This document shows, piece by piece, positions 47,101 to 59,856 of a DNA stretch of 64,000 nt. A program made the translations under genes and the position numbers. The notes below the pieces were generated by a model. It saw nothing but the letters and a program-made list of their open reading frames with translations. It searched no databases and was not told where the DNA came from. The DNA comes from Sphagnum magellanicum (taxonomy: Eukaryota; Streptophyta; Sphagnopsida; Sphagnales; Sphagnaceae). Each line of letters begins with the position of its first letter. Position 1 is the first letter of the stretch. Where the stretch lies: NCBI GenBank assembly GCA_021904315.1, contig CM038917.1, positions 8,478,041 through 8,542,040 of the forward strand. Reading direction: 5' to 3'.

Positions 47101-50100
47101 TTCAAGGGATGCTGCAGACTTTAGGTTTAATGGACTTCCTCAAAGTTCAAGTAAAACCTCTCAACTAGTCTAGCAAAAAGCATTGAACTTGTACCAAAAC
47201 GAACAGCAGAATAAGGGTCCATGAAGATACACTATAAGGTGATCTCGTGAGCAGCAATCCTCCCACCATTTTTTAGCAGATACAAGGGACATGATGGCAA
47301 TTTAGTAATAGATCAGCTGGTTGATGAGGCAGCAGTGAGAACAAAAAAGAATGTAAGTGCAGTTTGGACCCCCGTGAACTCAGATTGTTGTAACCCCATT
47401 TCACGTGGTGATGTTGTTTTTCTTTTTCTTTTTCTTTTTTTCGGACCTTGGTTCCTAGACCAACACCCGGACCTACCCAGCCAGCTTTGGTACTTTCTTG
47501 CACTACACACCCAAAGTATTATAGTGCTCCTACATTCTTTCTCTGATGGTTATTTGAATGGCCAATCCTCCCTACCCTTTGCAGCTACATGGTCAGAGAA
47601 AAAGTCTTCTTTGGCAGCTATGTTTTTCTCGAGGTTTGACCCTATCACGGTAGTAACACTACTAAACTTCCTCTTGGAGAACATACGTCCGGCGTCAAGG
47701 TCTAACAGAATCTGCCTAATTTGAAGGACTCCAGGTGCTATTTACATGTAATTCCTTGATTTTCATTCCTAATGTATGGCAAATTGTACATGTGTAATTT
47801 TCTCATTCAATGGCCAAAACATGGTAAGTAAAACACCATTGTTCTATTTGCTCAACAAATTGACTCATACAATTGATGAAGACCAAAAACTCTAGTTCAC
47901 CTCTTGTCACTAATTACCATACTATGACATCTTGACATTCCATGCATGTTTTCAAATTCTAAAATTTGAATTTCTTCTCACCAAGTTTACAATCTTGAGT
48001 GTTTGTAATTTATTGCATAGAAACAGAGAAGATAATTAATTTTCCCTCCCATCTCAACAAATTTAGCACATCAATGTTAAATGATTATCGTAGGAAATTT
48101 TAAGTGGAACCATCTGGACCTGGAAGGACCATGAAAGTGAAAACACAATATAATGAACCAATGCTAAGGTTTTTTTTTTCTTCTAATGACTACATGTTGA
48201 TATGTGGCATTCATGTGTTGGTCAATTGTATCAAATTTTTCATTTTGCATACCCAATTTATAGTCAAGTGTGTTACACATAAATAATTTCAGTGAAAGCA
48301 TAATTAGTTGGACAATTCAAATAGTCCAATATTGAACAAATTATGTAAAATATTGGACAATTTGGACAAACAACGGTAGTTGTTTTGGATTGCAAAAGAA
48401 CTTAAAATGTAAGGCCATATCAAGAACATTAATTTTCAAGTCAATTTTTTAATTATCCATGTTTCAATAGAGTTTAATGAGAATCATATTAAAAAATATG
48501 AATGAGTTCTAAGAAAAAAATGAATTCATATTGGATGAAATATGATCAGGTGGTACCTTAAAGATTCACCTCAAGGAATGACTACAGAATTAAATTTGGC
48601 CAAATAATATTCTTAAACCCTTTATTTTCTTTTTTTAATATTATACATTGATGATCTTTTTCATGTTTATTTCAATTGCATGCCAAAATATATGGCCTTA
48701 AGTTTTTGTTCAAATAAAATATGTGGAAATTGCTACATATTTTTATTCTTAATTTTCATGACCCCTTCAAGAATCAGAAACCTAAACTTTGAAAATTCAT
48801 AATTAAATTCTACTTATTCAATTAATTACTTAATAAATAATATAAAATATGATCTTTTAAATATTACCTTTTAAAGTTATATATTTTTAAAACCCCCCTA
48901 AATTATGAATCAAAATTCTAACCTTGAACAATAAAATAAACATGTATAATCAAAAGTTATGAACAATTTAGTTAATGTATTTATCAATAATAATAATAAT
49001 AACCCTTATTTAAACTAAACAACCAATAGTCTTAACAAAGCAATGTGGGACTAGCCTTTCTAATGGGGTTTAATTTGTATAGCTAAAATTTTCATTCCTA
49101 AGTAGTACAAGTGCTTACAAGTTTACTTTCCTTTACCTAACTAGCTTGCAATCCTCAAAGGTCTAAATAAGCATTCTAGATCTATATGGCAATTGGTGTT
49201 TGATAACAGTCATAGATCTTTCATTGTGGCTTGATGTCCAACTGTAACTTGTGACACATACAATTAATGGATCGTTCATGTGTTTACAACTTGAGTTCTT
49301 TATTACTTTGAAAGCAAAATTTCCAAATATTCCTGTCATGTGTATAACATTCCAAGCATTAAAGCCATGATTTGTATGACAATTGAAATATTGGAACACA
49401 TGTTGCTACCAATATCACATGAAGTTCAAGGAACTTTTGAATGGATTCAATGACATAAGAACATTGGGCAAGGCCATCCATGGTACATGCAATTGCAAAT
49501 GTGTTGAGGTTTGTGATGTTTAGTCAAGAACTTTTCTAGTAGTTTAAACAAGTGTATTGCTAAATTTAGACATATAAGAGGATGATTAAATTATGGCATC
49601 TATAATTTGTCCCAAACCTACCCTAGCTAAGTGGCAATCTAGATTGTGTTTAATGGGTGATTACAAAAATTATGGGGTTCATACATTGAAGCTATGCCCA
49701 TTTGAGTTAGAGATTACCACAATTATCCATTGGCAAAAAATAAGGTACGAAGTTGTTGGGTAGAATAAAAATGGTAGGGATAGGAAAGCTTCTTGAATGG
49801 AGCACCATGATACACACCCAAGTGAGCTCTTTGAGTATTTGAAGCTTTGTTTTAAAGCTTTTGTGGTCCACAACTTCATATCTAAGTGCTGAGACCTCTA
49901 GTTCAAGGAATCACTTCTCCATTTGCATGAGGATATAATCATTTCTTATGTGGACTTTTCAAAAAACTACACACTGATGGTGCATAATGAAATACAAAAC
50001 ATGAACTAGCACAACTTTCAAATAAACATTTTAGTCCATATAACTTACAAGCAAAACCCTAACTTTGACCCAACAACTCCAAAATCCAAACTCCTAAAAA

Positions 50101-50200
50101 AATCTACTATTATGTTTCTTATGATTCCAGCCACAATATTTTGTTTGTATATCATGCATTTGTATTACACTAAGGTTTTTTATAAAGGAGGGGATTTACA
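47101..50200. other. AT-rich spacer, nothing recognised
   Basis: The open frame at 47335-47724 (129 codons, plus) starts in mixed sequence and has a T-rich Phe/Leu run; no domain is recognised. From 47760 the sequence is strongly AT-rich with many stops in all frames. Confidence 0.4.
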
Positions 50201-50204
50201 CCAT

Positions 50205-50510
50205 CTTGACATGTAGTGTGGTCAGATGGGTGCTTAAGGCAATTTTACTTGACAGGGGCATGGTATTTTATGTCTCGTTATCCTAGTATCACCTTGAGCC
50301 AAAGCAATATCGAAAAGAGGTGTCAAATTGTGTGGAATTTTTTTGTTACAAATAATGTTAAGGGGGAGGTTGATGGAATAGGTGTTTTACATAAGCAAGA
50401 AGTTTTGAAGGAGTAAATTAAGTCCCAAGGGAAAAAACTACAAAATGCAACCAAGATTGTAACACATCAATTTCAAGCAGAGTTAAACAAGTTCCATGCA
50501 ACACATCCGT
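50205..50510 (+). pseudogene. DDE transposase-like fragment
   Basis: Just upstream of 50216 the plus strand reads HVVWSDGCLRQF, then AWYFMSRYP, VWNFFVTNNVKGEVDGIGV and, after a TAA at 50414, KSQGKKLQNATK. The SDGC..QF and WNFF...KGE.DG motifs are as I remember them from a widespread plant repeat-derived transposase-like family, where the Asp residues are probably catalytic. The reading upstream (49420-50200) is broken by many stops. It is a truncated, inactive relic. The family call is from memory and unverified. Confidence 0.45.
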
Positions 50511-51535
50511 TAAGGTGGTTTTTATTTCCTTAGATTACAAACTTCCCTCTTCTATGTTTTTAATTTTAGTTTACTGAAATCATCAACACGGGTGGTTTAT
50601 TCCCAATTTGAAAACATGGAAAAACGAGAACAATAACATTTTGCTTGCCTATTCACCAAGAACAAAATTAATATCAACCCTCCATATAAAATCCAAAAGG
50701 AAAAAACTTTTAAAATGATAAATATATTTGTTCAAAAATTAAAAATTATAAGAGTTACAAAAAATAAAGAGAAATAGATCTCCTATCATCCTCAAAATGC
50801 CCCTATTTGTACAGAATCACATTGTAGTTTCAATTTAAACAAGCACTAATCGATATAAACTCAAAATCAAATTCTAAGAATTACTTGTCACAAGTTTCAA
50901 TCAACATGTTTTATTAACAACCAATTATTATAATAAATTGGTTACTAGTTCACATAGTAGACCGGTTAACTTAAAAACCTATTATCCAACAATAACTGAA
51001 ATAGTTTCAAAATAATACTACCTCACTAGCTACGAATTGGTAACAACCAGTTATTAAATACATAACTAAAAAAATGGGTTAACATTACCCCCCTTTGAAA
51101 ACCAAATTTTATCTTCAAAATTAATCACTTAAAACTACATGTTCTACACTTATAGCTAAATCATCAATAGTTGCTCACTAGTTGTATCAATAGGTTTAGC
51201 TAAAAAATTTGGTTTAGGCTTTGATCTCTCAACAACAAATGTCTCCTTTAGTACTATGTTTAGAGTTCAAAACTTTAGAAGCATGTGTGATGGTGTCAAT
51301 CAAGGTGACCTATGCTCCTACTTAGGAAATCTTTGGTATAATTAATGAAATAGGTCTAATTGGGTGTAATAGGTTTTTCCAATTCTTCTACTTTAATACT
51401 ATCAACTACAACATGTATTTCCACAAATTCTATGGGCAAAGGCAAAATATAAGAAACAATAACAAGTTCAGCTCCTGCCCCAATTGTCACTAGTTTCTTT
51501 ATGGTAGTAACAACCTATTCGCTTTAAGAACTTGT
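50511..51535. other. AT-rich spacer
   Basis: No repeat unit or open frame of note. The minus strand from 51535 down to about 51100 may continue the coding relic that starts at 60.96 kb, but stops are too frequent to be sure. Confidence 0.4.
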
Positions 51536-52441
51536 AGTTATAGATGTTGGTTGTATAAGTTAAAATCTTTAGGGAACTTCGACAAGTACCTCAACCAATT
51601 GCCACTTAACTGGTCATATTTGTAACCTTTGAACTTCAACCAATATACAACCAATTCATTCAAGTAGGCTTCCTCATCCACACGAACCAATTCCAAACTA
51701 TCTTGGATCTATTCCTCTATAATATCTTATATAGTCTACCACGATTCCTTCCATTTTGAATTTTTGTCTATCAAGGCTTGGTTTTGCACCTTGAGCAAGG
51801 CATTATCCAAAAGTAATTCATCAAACTCCTTCAATCAGTGATCCATGTAGGTAGTTTGAGAAACTTTATCAAATGTTTGACGAAGTGTTTCCAACTTGGT
51901 TTTCAATTCTTGAATTTATACCTAAAGCTCATGATATGATTTTCCATGTCAATGTTGACCATTATCAATTGTTCCTACTATTGTAAACATGTGTTCTCTA
52001 GCCCTACAAGAGTTTTTTCCCATTGAACATTAATAGCCTCCATCTTGCCATAATCCCTCATCAACTAGTCATAGTTAGTTTATAAGGCCTTGAGATCAAC
52101 AGGGTTGGTAAATCTTAATATTTTAACATTGTTTCAATTATAGTTTTTCTATTCTTGTACATATTCAATTTCAGTTATACAAAATCCATACTAGAAATCC
52201 AAGAAAATTCTAAAATGTTTCAATAACAACATATATCATAGCCCAAGTATCTACACAATTTTGAATCTATCACAATGCTGCCACAATTTACTATTCATAT
52301 TGCTATGAAAAAAAACAACAAATCCTATAAAACATTACCAAAAAAAAAAAGATCCCAAGATCATAGTTCCACAATTATGTGTCTCTTAAAAAAAATAAAA
52401 ATCATCATCTTATTGTTCTCTATACTTTCAATATTAAATTA

Positions 52442-52754
52442 TGTTAACAAATAGGAGATCTACTCAAGTGCAAACATAAATCTTTATTGAAAGGAAGGTA
52501 CAACATAATGCTCACAACACAAAACACAACATCAAGAACTCTCCATGGTTCTTGTCACAAGAAATACACAAACTTGTGTAATGAAGAAAAGAGAAACAAA
52601 CCATCAACACCAAGGTATTTAACTACAAGACCAAACCACAAATAACCAAACTAAAATAAGTAAAGAAAGTAATTCAACCTTGTGAAAGTAACCTAGTTAC
52701 TTTCCTACTCCATTAACTAATGAAACTTAACTAGTTGAGCTTGAATTCTCAACA
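52442..52754 (-). repeat. 3' LTR of copia copy 2
   Basis: 313 bp. Reading the plus strand it starts TGTTAACAAATAGG and ends GAATTCTCAACA. It retains the 13-bp block that copy 1 lost in its 3' LTR. Confidence 0.95.
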
Positions 52755-55700
52755 CTCCCCTTCAAGCTCAAATCCACTTCTAGTACACCAAGCATTTTTC
52801 GAAACTTCTTTAGCTTGTCTGTACCTAAAGCCTTTGTGAAAATGTCAGCAACCTGATCTTCAGTACTGACATGAATAAGGTCAATTTCTTTTGCTAAAAC
52901 TTTTTCTCTAATAAAATGGTAGTGCACCTCAATGTGCTTTGTCCTAGCATGATAGACTGGGTTGTTAGCAAGTAGTATGCTACTGATGTTATCACAATAA
53001 ATGACAACAGGAGCATCCACTGATTGTCCCAAATCTGAGAGTAGTTTTTGTAACCAAACTATTTCACATGCAACAATTGCTGCACCTCTGTATTCTGCTT
53101 CTGTGCTTGATAATGCAACTGTTGGTTGTTTCTTACTACTCCAACTAACAGCACCACTTCCAAAAGAAAACATGAAACCACTGGTTGATCTTCTATCTGA
53201 AACATTACCAGCCCAATCAGCATCCGTGTATCCATGTACTTGTAACTAGCTCTTGGTTTCATAAAAAATTCCACACTGCAAGGTATGTTTTATGTACCTC
53301 AGTATGCGCCTCACTGTATCCAAATGTGGCTTTCGTGGTGTTTGCATGAATTGACTCACCACTCCAACTGCATAACTCAAATCTGGCCTTGTGATGGTCA
53401 TGTAAATCAAACTCCCCACTATGCGTCTGTACATAGTGGTATCCTCCACGAGGTCTCCTTCATCTGCACTTAACTTCACATTTTGTTCCAATGGAATTGA
53501 AATGGGTTTGCAACCCGTCATCCCATATTCGGTCAATTTGTTCAAGGCATATTGCCTTTGTAGTAACCATATTCCTTTAGGGGACTTGATTACCTCAATG
53601 CCGAGGAAATAACGCAACTCTCCCAAATCCTTCATCTCAAACTTTTGCTTCAAAAGCTTCTTCAAATCAGAGATGTCTACATCACTATCTCCTGTGACAA
53701 TCAAGTCATCAACATAGATGACTATGACTACAATCCCATGATCTGTTTTTTTCACATATAGTGAAAAATTTGCATTGGATGTTTGAAATCCACTTGTGAC
53801 AAGATACTGACCTATCTTGTCTGACCAAGCTCTAGGAGCTTACTTCAAGCCATACAGAGCTTTCTTCAACCTACAAACCAAGTTAGGATGTGTTTGGTCC
53901 ACATAACCTGGTGGTTGTTCCATGTATACTTCTTCCTGTAAATCTCCATGAAGAAAGGCATTCTTTACATCCATTTGATGTAAAGACCATCCTTTTGCTG
54001 CTGCCATAGCAATGATTGCTCTTACAGTTGTCATTTTGGCAACTGGACTATAGGTCTCCTCATAGTCTATGCCATACGTTTGGGCATAATCTTTGGCAAC
54101 CAATCTTGCTTTATATCTACTCACAGATCCATCTGCATTGTGTTTGACTTTGTACACCCATTTGCACCCAATTGCTTTCTTGTCTTCTAGTAAAGCTACC
54201 AATTCCCAAGTAGCATTCGCATCCAAAGCCGCCATCTCTTCATCCATGGCATTGTCCCACTTAGGGTTTCCAACCGCTTGTTCAACACAAGTGGGTTCAA
54301 CCTTTTGTATAACTCTCACCATGTATGCGTAATGATGAGCTACAAAGCCATCATATGTGAGTCTTTATACAGGGTACTTGACTCGTGTGGATCTTCGTAC
54401 TCCACTATTGTTGTCAGGTGTTTTCAAAGCTTTCTTGGCCATCCGAGCTCCAGGAGTAGTAACTGAGGCAATTCTTGATTCTTCACCCTCACTTTTCTCT
54501 GACTCACTTGATTCACCATCTACATGAGGATTTCTAGATGATGTTTGAGAACTACCATGTACAATGTTTGAAGATCTTAATCTTCCTTTCCATGGAGTGC
54601 TACTAGACCCACTAATTGAAGACTCTTGTGGTCCACTAATTAATTGTGATTCTTGTTCCACATTTGATGAAACATCACCAATTCTAGCTTCTCCATCTTC
54701 TGCTACCTTCAGTGGTGAATACCAACTAGCCATCTCATCAAACACAACATCTCTACTCACTTGCAACTTCCGAGTGGAAGGCCTGAAACATTTATATCCT
54801 TTTTGTTCTGAGGAGTATCCAATGAAGATACATTTTTCAGCTTTTGGGTCTAGTTTTGATCTCTTCTCATCAGGAACATGCACGTATGTAATGCAACCAA
54901 ACACTCTGAGGTGAGAAACATCGGGTTTCTTGCCTATGAATTTTTCTTCAAGTGTCATGCCATGAACTACTGCTGTGGGTGTTCGATTCATGATGTAGAC
55001 TGCAGTTGCTACCGCTTATGCCCAAAAGTAATTTGGCCAATTCTTCTCATTCAACATGGCACGTGCTATTTCTGCAATGTGCATGTTTTTCCTTTCAGCA
55101 ACTCCATTCTATTGTGGGGAATAACTACATGAGTATTTCCTTTGAATCCCATGCTCCTTCAAGTACTCATTGAATTCATTTGAAAAATACTCTCCCCCTC
55201 CATCGGACCTTAGGCATTTGATGCTCACACCCTTCTCCTTCTCCACCATTGCTTTGAAATGCAAAAAATGTTGAAACACTTCACCTTTGTGTTTCATGAA
55301 GTAGACCCACACCTTCCTTGTGTGGTCATCAATGAAACTCACGTAGTACTTGCATCCTCCAATGGATTTTGTCTTCGTGGTCCACACATCTGAGTGGATC
55401 ATTTCCAAAGGTTTGGAACTTACATGCGTTGTTTGAGTTGGGAATGGATGCCTACCTTGCTTCCCCAATTGCCATGCTTCACAAACCTTTGACATCACCT
55501 CTTCTACTCCAAATTTGGGAAGACCTCCAACAAGATTTTGTTTCTCCATGAGCTTAAGACGTTGGAGATTAACATGGCCAACCCGCTTGTGCCAAATTCC
55601 AATGTCTCCAACTCCTTTTCCATGTGTGAATAACATGGAATTCACCTCAGGCATGTTCACATCCAAGGTGAACATTCGTCCATTCCTTTCTCCTTTTGCA

Positions 55701-57028
55701 ATCAATTTGCCTTGGTTCTTCATGTCTTCCACAAAACATCCATTTGGGTTAAATGTCACATGTAAACCTTGTTCCACCATCTAGCCTACGGAGACCAAAT
55801 TTTTTGTTATGATTGGAACATGAAGTACATCTTTCAGGTACTTTGTTTGCCCATCTTGCATGGACAATGGCACCTTGCCAATTTGTGTGATGCGATGTGT
55901 AGTGTCATCACCAGTTTCCACAAACCTTGGTGTCTTCAAATCCTTTGCGTCTCTAAACCATTCTCCATGGCTAGTCATGTGGTTTGAAGCTCCAAAATCC
56001 ACATACCAGACATTGTTATCTGATACACCTCCTATCATTGAATTTGCCATGTGCTGCATCACAAACAGTTGCTCATCACCTTCACCTTGATTGCTAGTTG
56101 ATGCATAATTCCCTTGTTGCAGCTTTCCACTTCGTGCATCATGCTCCCTTTGATAACAGTTCTTGGCCATGTGCCCAGGTTTCCCGCAGTAGTAGCAGTT
56201 TGAATCGTTATTTGGTTGTTGACCTCGATGGCTTCCAGCACGACCTCCACGACTTCCTCGACTTCCTTTTCCTCCAAAGTTTCATCGTCCACCTCCATGA
56301 GCTTGACCTTCATGTTGATGATGTCCACCATGCGAGCTTCCGTGTCGACCTCGAAATGAGGTTTTACCACCTCTGCCTCTACCTCTATTGGTATTTGAGT
56401 AGAAAGCATTTTCTTGTGATCCTCCATTGGATGAAGTACCAACAATTCTCATCTCTTCACTTATAAGTAGTGTTATTAAATCTTGGAAGTTGGGAAATGT
56501 TTCTCGAACTGCAATTGAAGTACGGAACTGGCTATAGTCTTTTCCAAGTCCATTTAAGGTCACGGCCACTAAATCTTCATCATCTACAGGGGCTCCTATA
56601 GATGCAAGAGCATCTGCAAGGTTTTTCACCTTTGTAGAATAGTTATTGATGTTCATTTTGTTTTTCTGTAAATTATGCAACTCTTGTTTGAGCTGCATTT
56701 TGCGGGCTTATGTATTGGTGCTATACATCTTCACCAATGTATCCCAAGCTTGCTTGGGTGATTTTGCATCTTGAATATGCACAATCATGGAATCGGACAC
56801 ACTCACAAAAAGCCAATACAAGACTTTCCTTTCTTTTTCATGCCAAGTTTTATTAGCTTGAATTTATTGTTGTGTGGGGTTTTCTGGGAGGGGAGGTTCT
56901 GTCTCATCACCAGTTATGAATTCCCAGTAGCCTTTCCCCATCAAGAAATTCATAATCCTAAATTTCTACACTTGGAAATTGTTCTTGTCTAGTTTCTCAA
57001 TTGCAATTTGAGAAAGGCCATCGGCCAT
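52727..57028 (-). pseudogene. copia gag-pol polyprotein, copy 2 (stops only)
   Basis: One continuous frame of 1434 codons from the ATG at 57028 to a stop at 52727-52729 inside the LTR, with no frameshift. Order: gag; intact CCHC knuckle (CYYCGKPGHMAKNC, about 56200-56160); protease motif D-F-G at 55999-55994, where copia proteases have D-S/T-G; pre-integrase zinc finger with the third ligand region CEAW instead of CEAC; integrase core; RT with YVDD at 53705-53716; RNase H (STEAEY near 53110). Stops are near 56968, about 56866, 56708-56710, about 55782, 55109-55111, about 55012, about 54362, 53840-53842 and about 53243. The stops at 56708, 55109 and 53840 are at the same codons as stops in copy 1. 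The stop count makes this copy non-coding as it stands. Confidence 0.94.
52755..52763 (-). promoter_or_regulatory. Polypurine tract, copia copy 2
   Basis: GAAGGGGAG on the minus strand, directly before the 3' LTR. Confidence 0.82.
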
Positions 57029-58251
57029 CTCTCAGGGCACCACTCAATGTCTTCTTGGGGTTTCACAATGATTTTAATTCCTTCCTTGGGTTTCTAGGGT
57101 TAGGTTTAGGGTTTTCCTTCCTTAGGTTTCTAGGATTAGGGTTAGGGTTAGGGCTGAACCATATGGACCTTGCATATGTATGTATGTCTTGAGTATTATA
57201 CGAAATTCTATACTATACATAGGTTTTACGTATAGGTATGTATCTCGTATAATATTTCGTATGGTATTAAGTACATGATTACATACCACACTTTTGTACG
57301 AAGGTCTTGATAATGTACTTGCACTTCCCAATCTCCAAACTCCTTCCTTCAAGTTCTCCCAAGATGTATTTGCTCCACTTCAAAACTTTACTTTGATGTC
57401 TTCTCAAAACAACTTTTGTCACAGCAACTTTGCAAAGCTACTCCACATACATATGACCTTGAATCGTTCTGAAATTCTGGTGGAACATGAACAACTATGT
57501 CTACTAACTTCTCTCAAAATTTTAGCTCATTTAACTTCATATAATGGGAGATCTTGCTACTTCTTTGAAGTCACCTCAAACTGGGACCTGAACACAAAAT
57601 GACTTACAACTTGCTCTCAGCAACTCCAAAATCCTTGAGATTTTGGGAGACACATAAGATATATGTCTTCTATATCTGCTCAAAATTTCAGCTCTATTAA
57701 TGATGACCACAAAGAGATATCACTTTCAAAAGAAACTGACTTCAAAACTGAGACTGAAACTTTAGATGCTTGGATCTCTCTCAATATAAATCCAAATGAC
57801 ATGAAATTTCTCTCGCACATGTATTCCTATATGATTCATAAGATCCCAAAGTTGCAGATCCAAAAAAGCTCAAATAAAGGAGATATGACCAAAAAACCAG
57901 ATCTGACACAAAATCTTCAAAAGCTCATAACTCTCACAAAACATATTTTTTTCTTTTGAAAATTTGAGAATAAAAGCGTCTTATAGTCTTCTACAATCCC
58001 TCCAAGTTTCACTTTAGGATCTTTTCACAGTAGATCTAGATCTAGGTTTAAAGATCTGACTTCCACAACTTTGATATGTTGATCTCCTCTCACCTCTTTT
58101 CTTTTCTTTTCTTTCTCTTCACATTCTTTCCTTTTCTCGTTTCTCTTTTGCACTTGACAAACTCCTATGATATTACTAGAGACTCTCAAGCTCTAGTTCT
58201 AGAGACTTTCTAGCTCTAGATCTCTTTCAACTTCCTCATCAAACAACCTAA
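57029..58251 (-). other. Long untranslated leader of copia copy 2
   Basis: About 1.2 kb, parallel to the leader of copy 1: a CCCTAA-type block (57080-57150, seen as TTAGGG on plus) next to the ATG, the AT-rich imperfect inverted-repeat stretch (57180-57300) and the purine-rich stretch near the primer-binding site. It has a chance open frame on the opposite strand (57663-57959). Confidence 0.7.
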
Positions 58252-58263
58252 GCTCTGATACCA
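58252..58263 (-). promoter_or_regulatory. Primer-binding site, initiator tRNA-Met
   Basis: GCTCTGATACCA on the plus strand is TGGTATCAGAGC on the minus strand, next to the 5' LTR; the same site as in copy 1. Confidence 0.93.
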
Positions 58264-58575
58264 TGTTAACAAATAGGAGATCTACTCAAGTGCAAACATA
58301 AATCTTTACTGGAAGGAAGGTACAACATATGCTCACAACACAAAACACAACATCAAGAACTCTCCATGGTTCTTGTCACAAGAAATACACAAACTTGTGT
58401 AATGAAGAAAAAAGAAACAAACCATCAACACCAAGGTATTTAACTACAAGATTAAACCACAAATAACCAAACTAAAATAAGTAAAGAAAGTAATTCAACC
58501 TTGTGAAAGTAACCTAGTTACTTTCCTACTCCAGTAACTAATGAAACTTAACTAGTTGAGCTTGAATTCTCAACA
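58264..58575 (-). repeat. 5' LTR of copia copy 2
   Basis: 312 bp, TGTTAACAAATAGG...CTCAACA on plus. It differs from the 3' LTR at about six sites and one single-base indel, about 98% identity by eye. Confidence 0.95.
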
Positions 58576-59003
58576 AATTACACCCCAAAAAAACTAATTA
58601 GGACAGACCTCTTAAAAATATCTAAAGCCTCTTTCATCCTCAACTTTCCAACCTAAAACACCATTTGAACACCATCTTAAGAGTCCTAATCTCATCCTAG
58701 CTTATACTTACTTAACATGCCCTGTCCAACTTATCTTAGAATAGACATTACAATTTCCCTACTCCCTATGTTTATCTGGTCTGATTATTATAATACAATC
58801 TTGCCCTTAACAAGGGTTTTTTAAATGAGCCTAGTTCAATTCATTCTACTTTTATTGCAAAGCTTCAACCTTTTTTATTGCATTTTTAGATTTAACACCT
58901 TTGGCAACCAAGTGCTTATTCTTTGTTTGTAGTTTAAGGAGCTATGACACACTCCTAACCTCCTTAAGAAACTCAAATGTGAGTCTAAGATGAAAATAGT
59001 GGA

Positions 59004-59856
59004 AGAGTAGGAAATTCGGGCACGTTCCTTGGCTCGCAACACTTCGAGGGTAGAAGGGCGTGCTAGAGCTTTGGGATAGGACTAGGACAATTGACAAGCA
59101 TTTTAATCACTCACATGGACCTACACAAACCAAACAAGTTGGTTAGTGCATAGCTGGAGCACTTTTGGTGCTAGGACGAACCACGGACAAACTCGAACTC
59201 ACAAGACTCACCAAGGCCTGAACTTGGGGGAAGCCACCACCTTCCCCCTTATAGTCTACTCTATGCCTCTCCACAAGGCTCACATCCAAATGGCATTTTG
59301 TCCTGGGACTCCCAAATGGGAGTTCCAAAATTCCCAAAGTTGAGACTCCCGCAAGTTTTAAGCCCCATAACTTTGTGTTCAGACCTCTGATTGAGATGAG
59401 GTCTAAAGCAAAGTTGCAGCCCTTGTTGAGAGCTTTTCAATGGTATGTTGCACGCCACCTACACGCAAGGAAATCGAGTCGATTCCCGACTTTTAGTGGT
59501 CAAGAATCAAATTGCCAATTTGACTTCCGGCCTTTCTTTTAGCCATAACTTGTGTTTCAAATGTCCAAATGGGTCATGCAAGCCCATTTTATACATTTAA
59601 GTTTCAATATCTTTCCAATGGTATAAAGAACTTTTAAATCCAATGGGTTTTGACCCCTATAATCGCCCTCTGAAGATTTGAGAGTCCATTGGGACTTCAA
59701 TTCTAAAAATGGGAGTTCATTTGGGAGTGTGAAGGTTCATTCCCTCACACTCTTTGCACTCTCAGGAACATGAGATGTGACCCCTGGGCTTCCCTCTTGG
59801 CCCACAACCTTGCAAGCCCTTGCCTTGGTTACAAACCCAAGGCTAGGGTTATAATA
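59004..59856 (-). mobile_element. Solo-LTR-like repeat, copy D
   Basis: A continuous minus-strand copy of the family at 5320-6120. The right boundary reads GGCTAGGGTTATAATA, a mutated start of the unit. The left boundary lacks the last ~70 bp of the unit (the part ending GTGTGTCA), so it is truncated or deleted there. It keeps CTTGGGGGAAGCCACCACC and the internal blocks in the same order as copies A-C. It interrupts the coiled-coil coding relic. Short open frames inside are chance. Confidence 0.75.

Larger units (their letters stand above)
52442..58575 (-). mobile_element. Ty1/copia retrotransposon, copy 2 (inactive)
   Basis: Same family as the copy at 11973-18090, on the minus strand, 6134 bp. 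LTRs are 58264-58575 (5') and 52442-52754 (3'), differing by about six substitutions and one 1-bp indel, so it is younger than copy 1. The target duplication AATTA is perfect at 52437-52441 and 58576-58580. The primer-binding site, long leader, single gag-pol frame and polypurine tract are all in place. The frame has no shift from start to end but about nine stops. It inserted into a decayed coiled-coil coding relic. Confidence 0.96.

Noticed and set aside
47335..47724. 129-codon plus frame
   Set aside because: A Phe/Leu run from T-rich sequence and no domain; composition does not look coding.
57128..57150. TTAGGG repeats as a true telomere or interstitial telomeric site
   Set aside because: Only about three units, and the same block lies at the matching place in copia copy 1, so it belongs to the element's leader.
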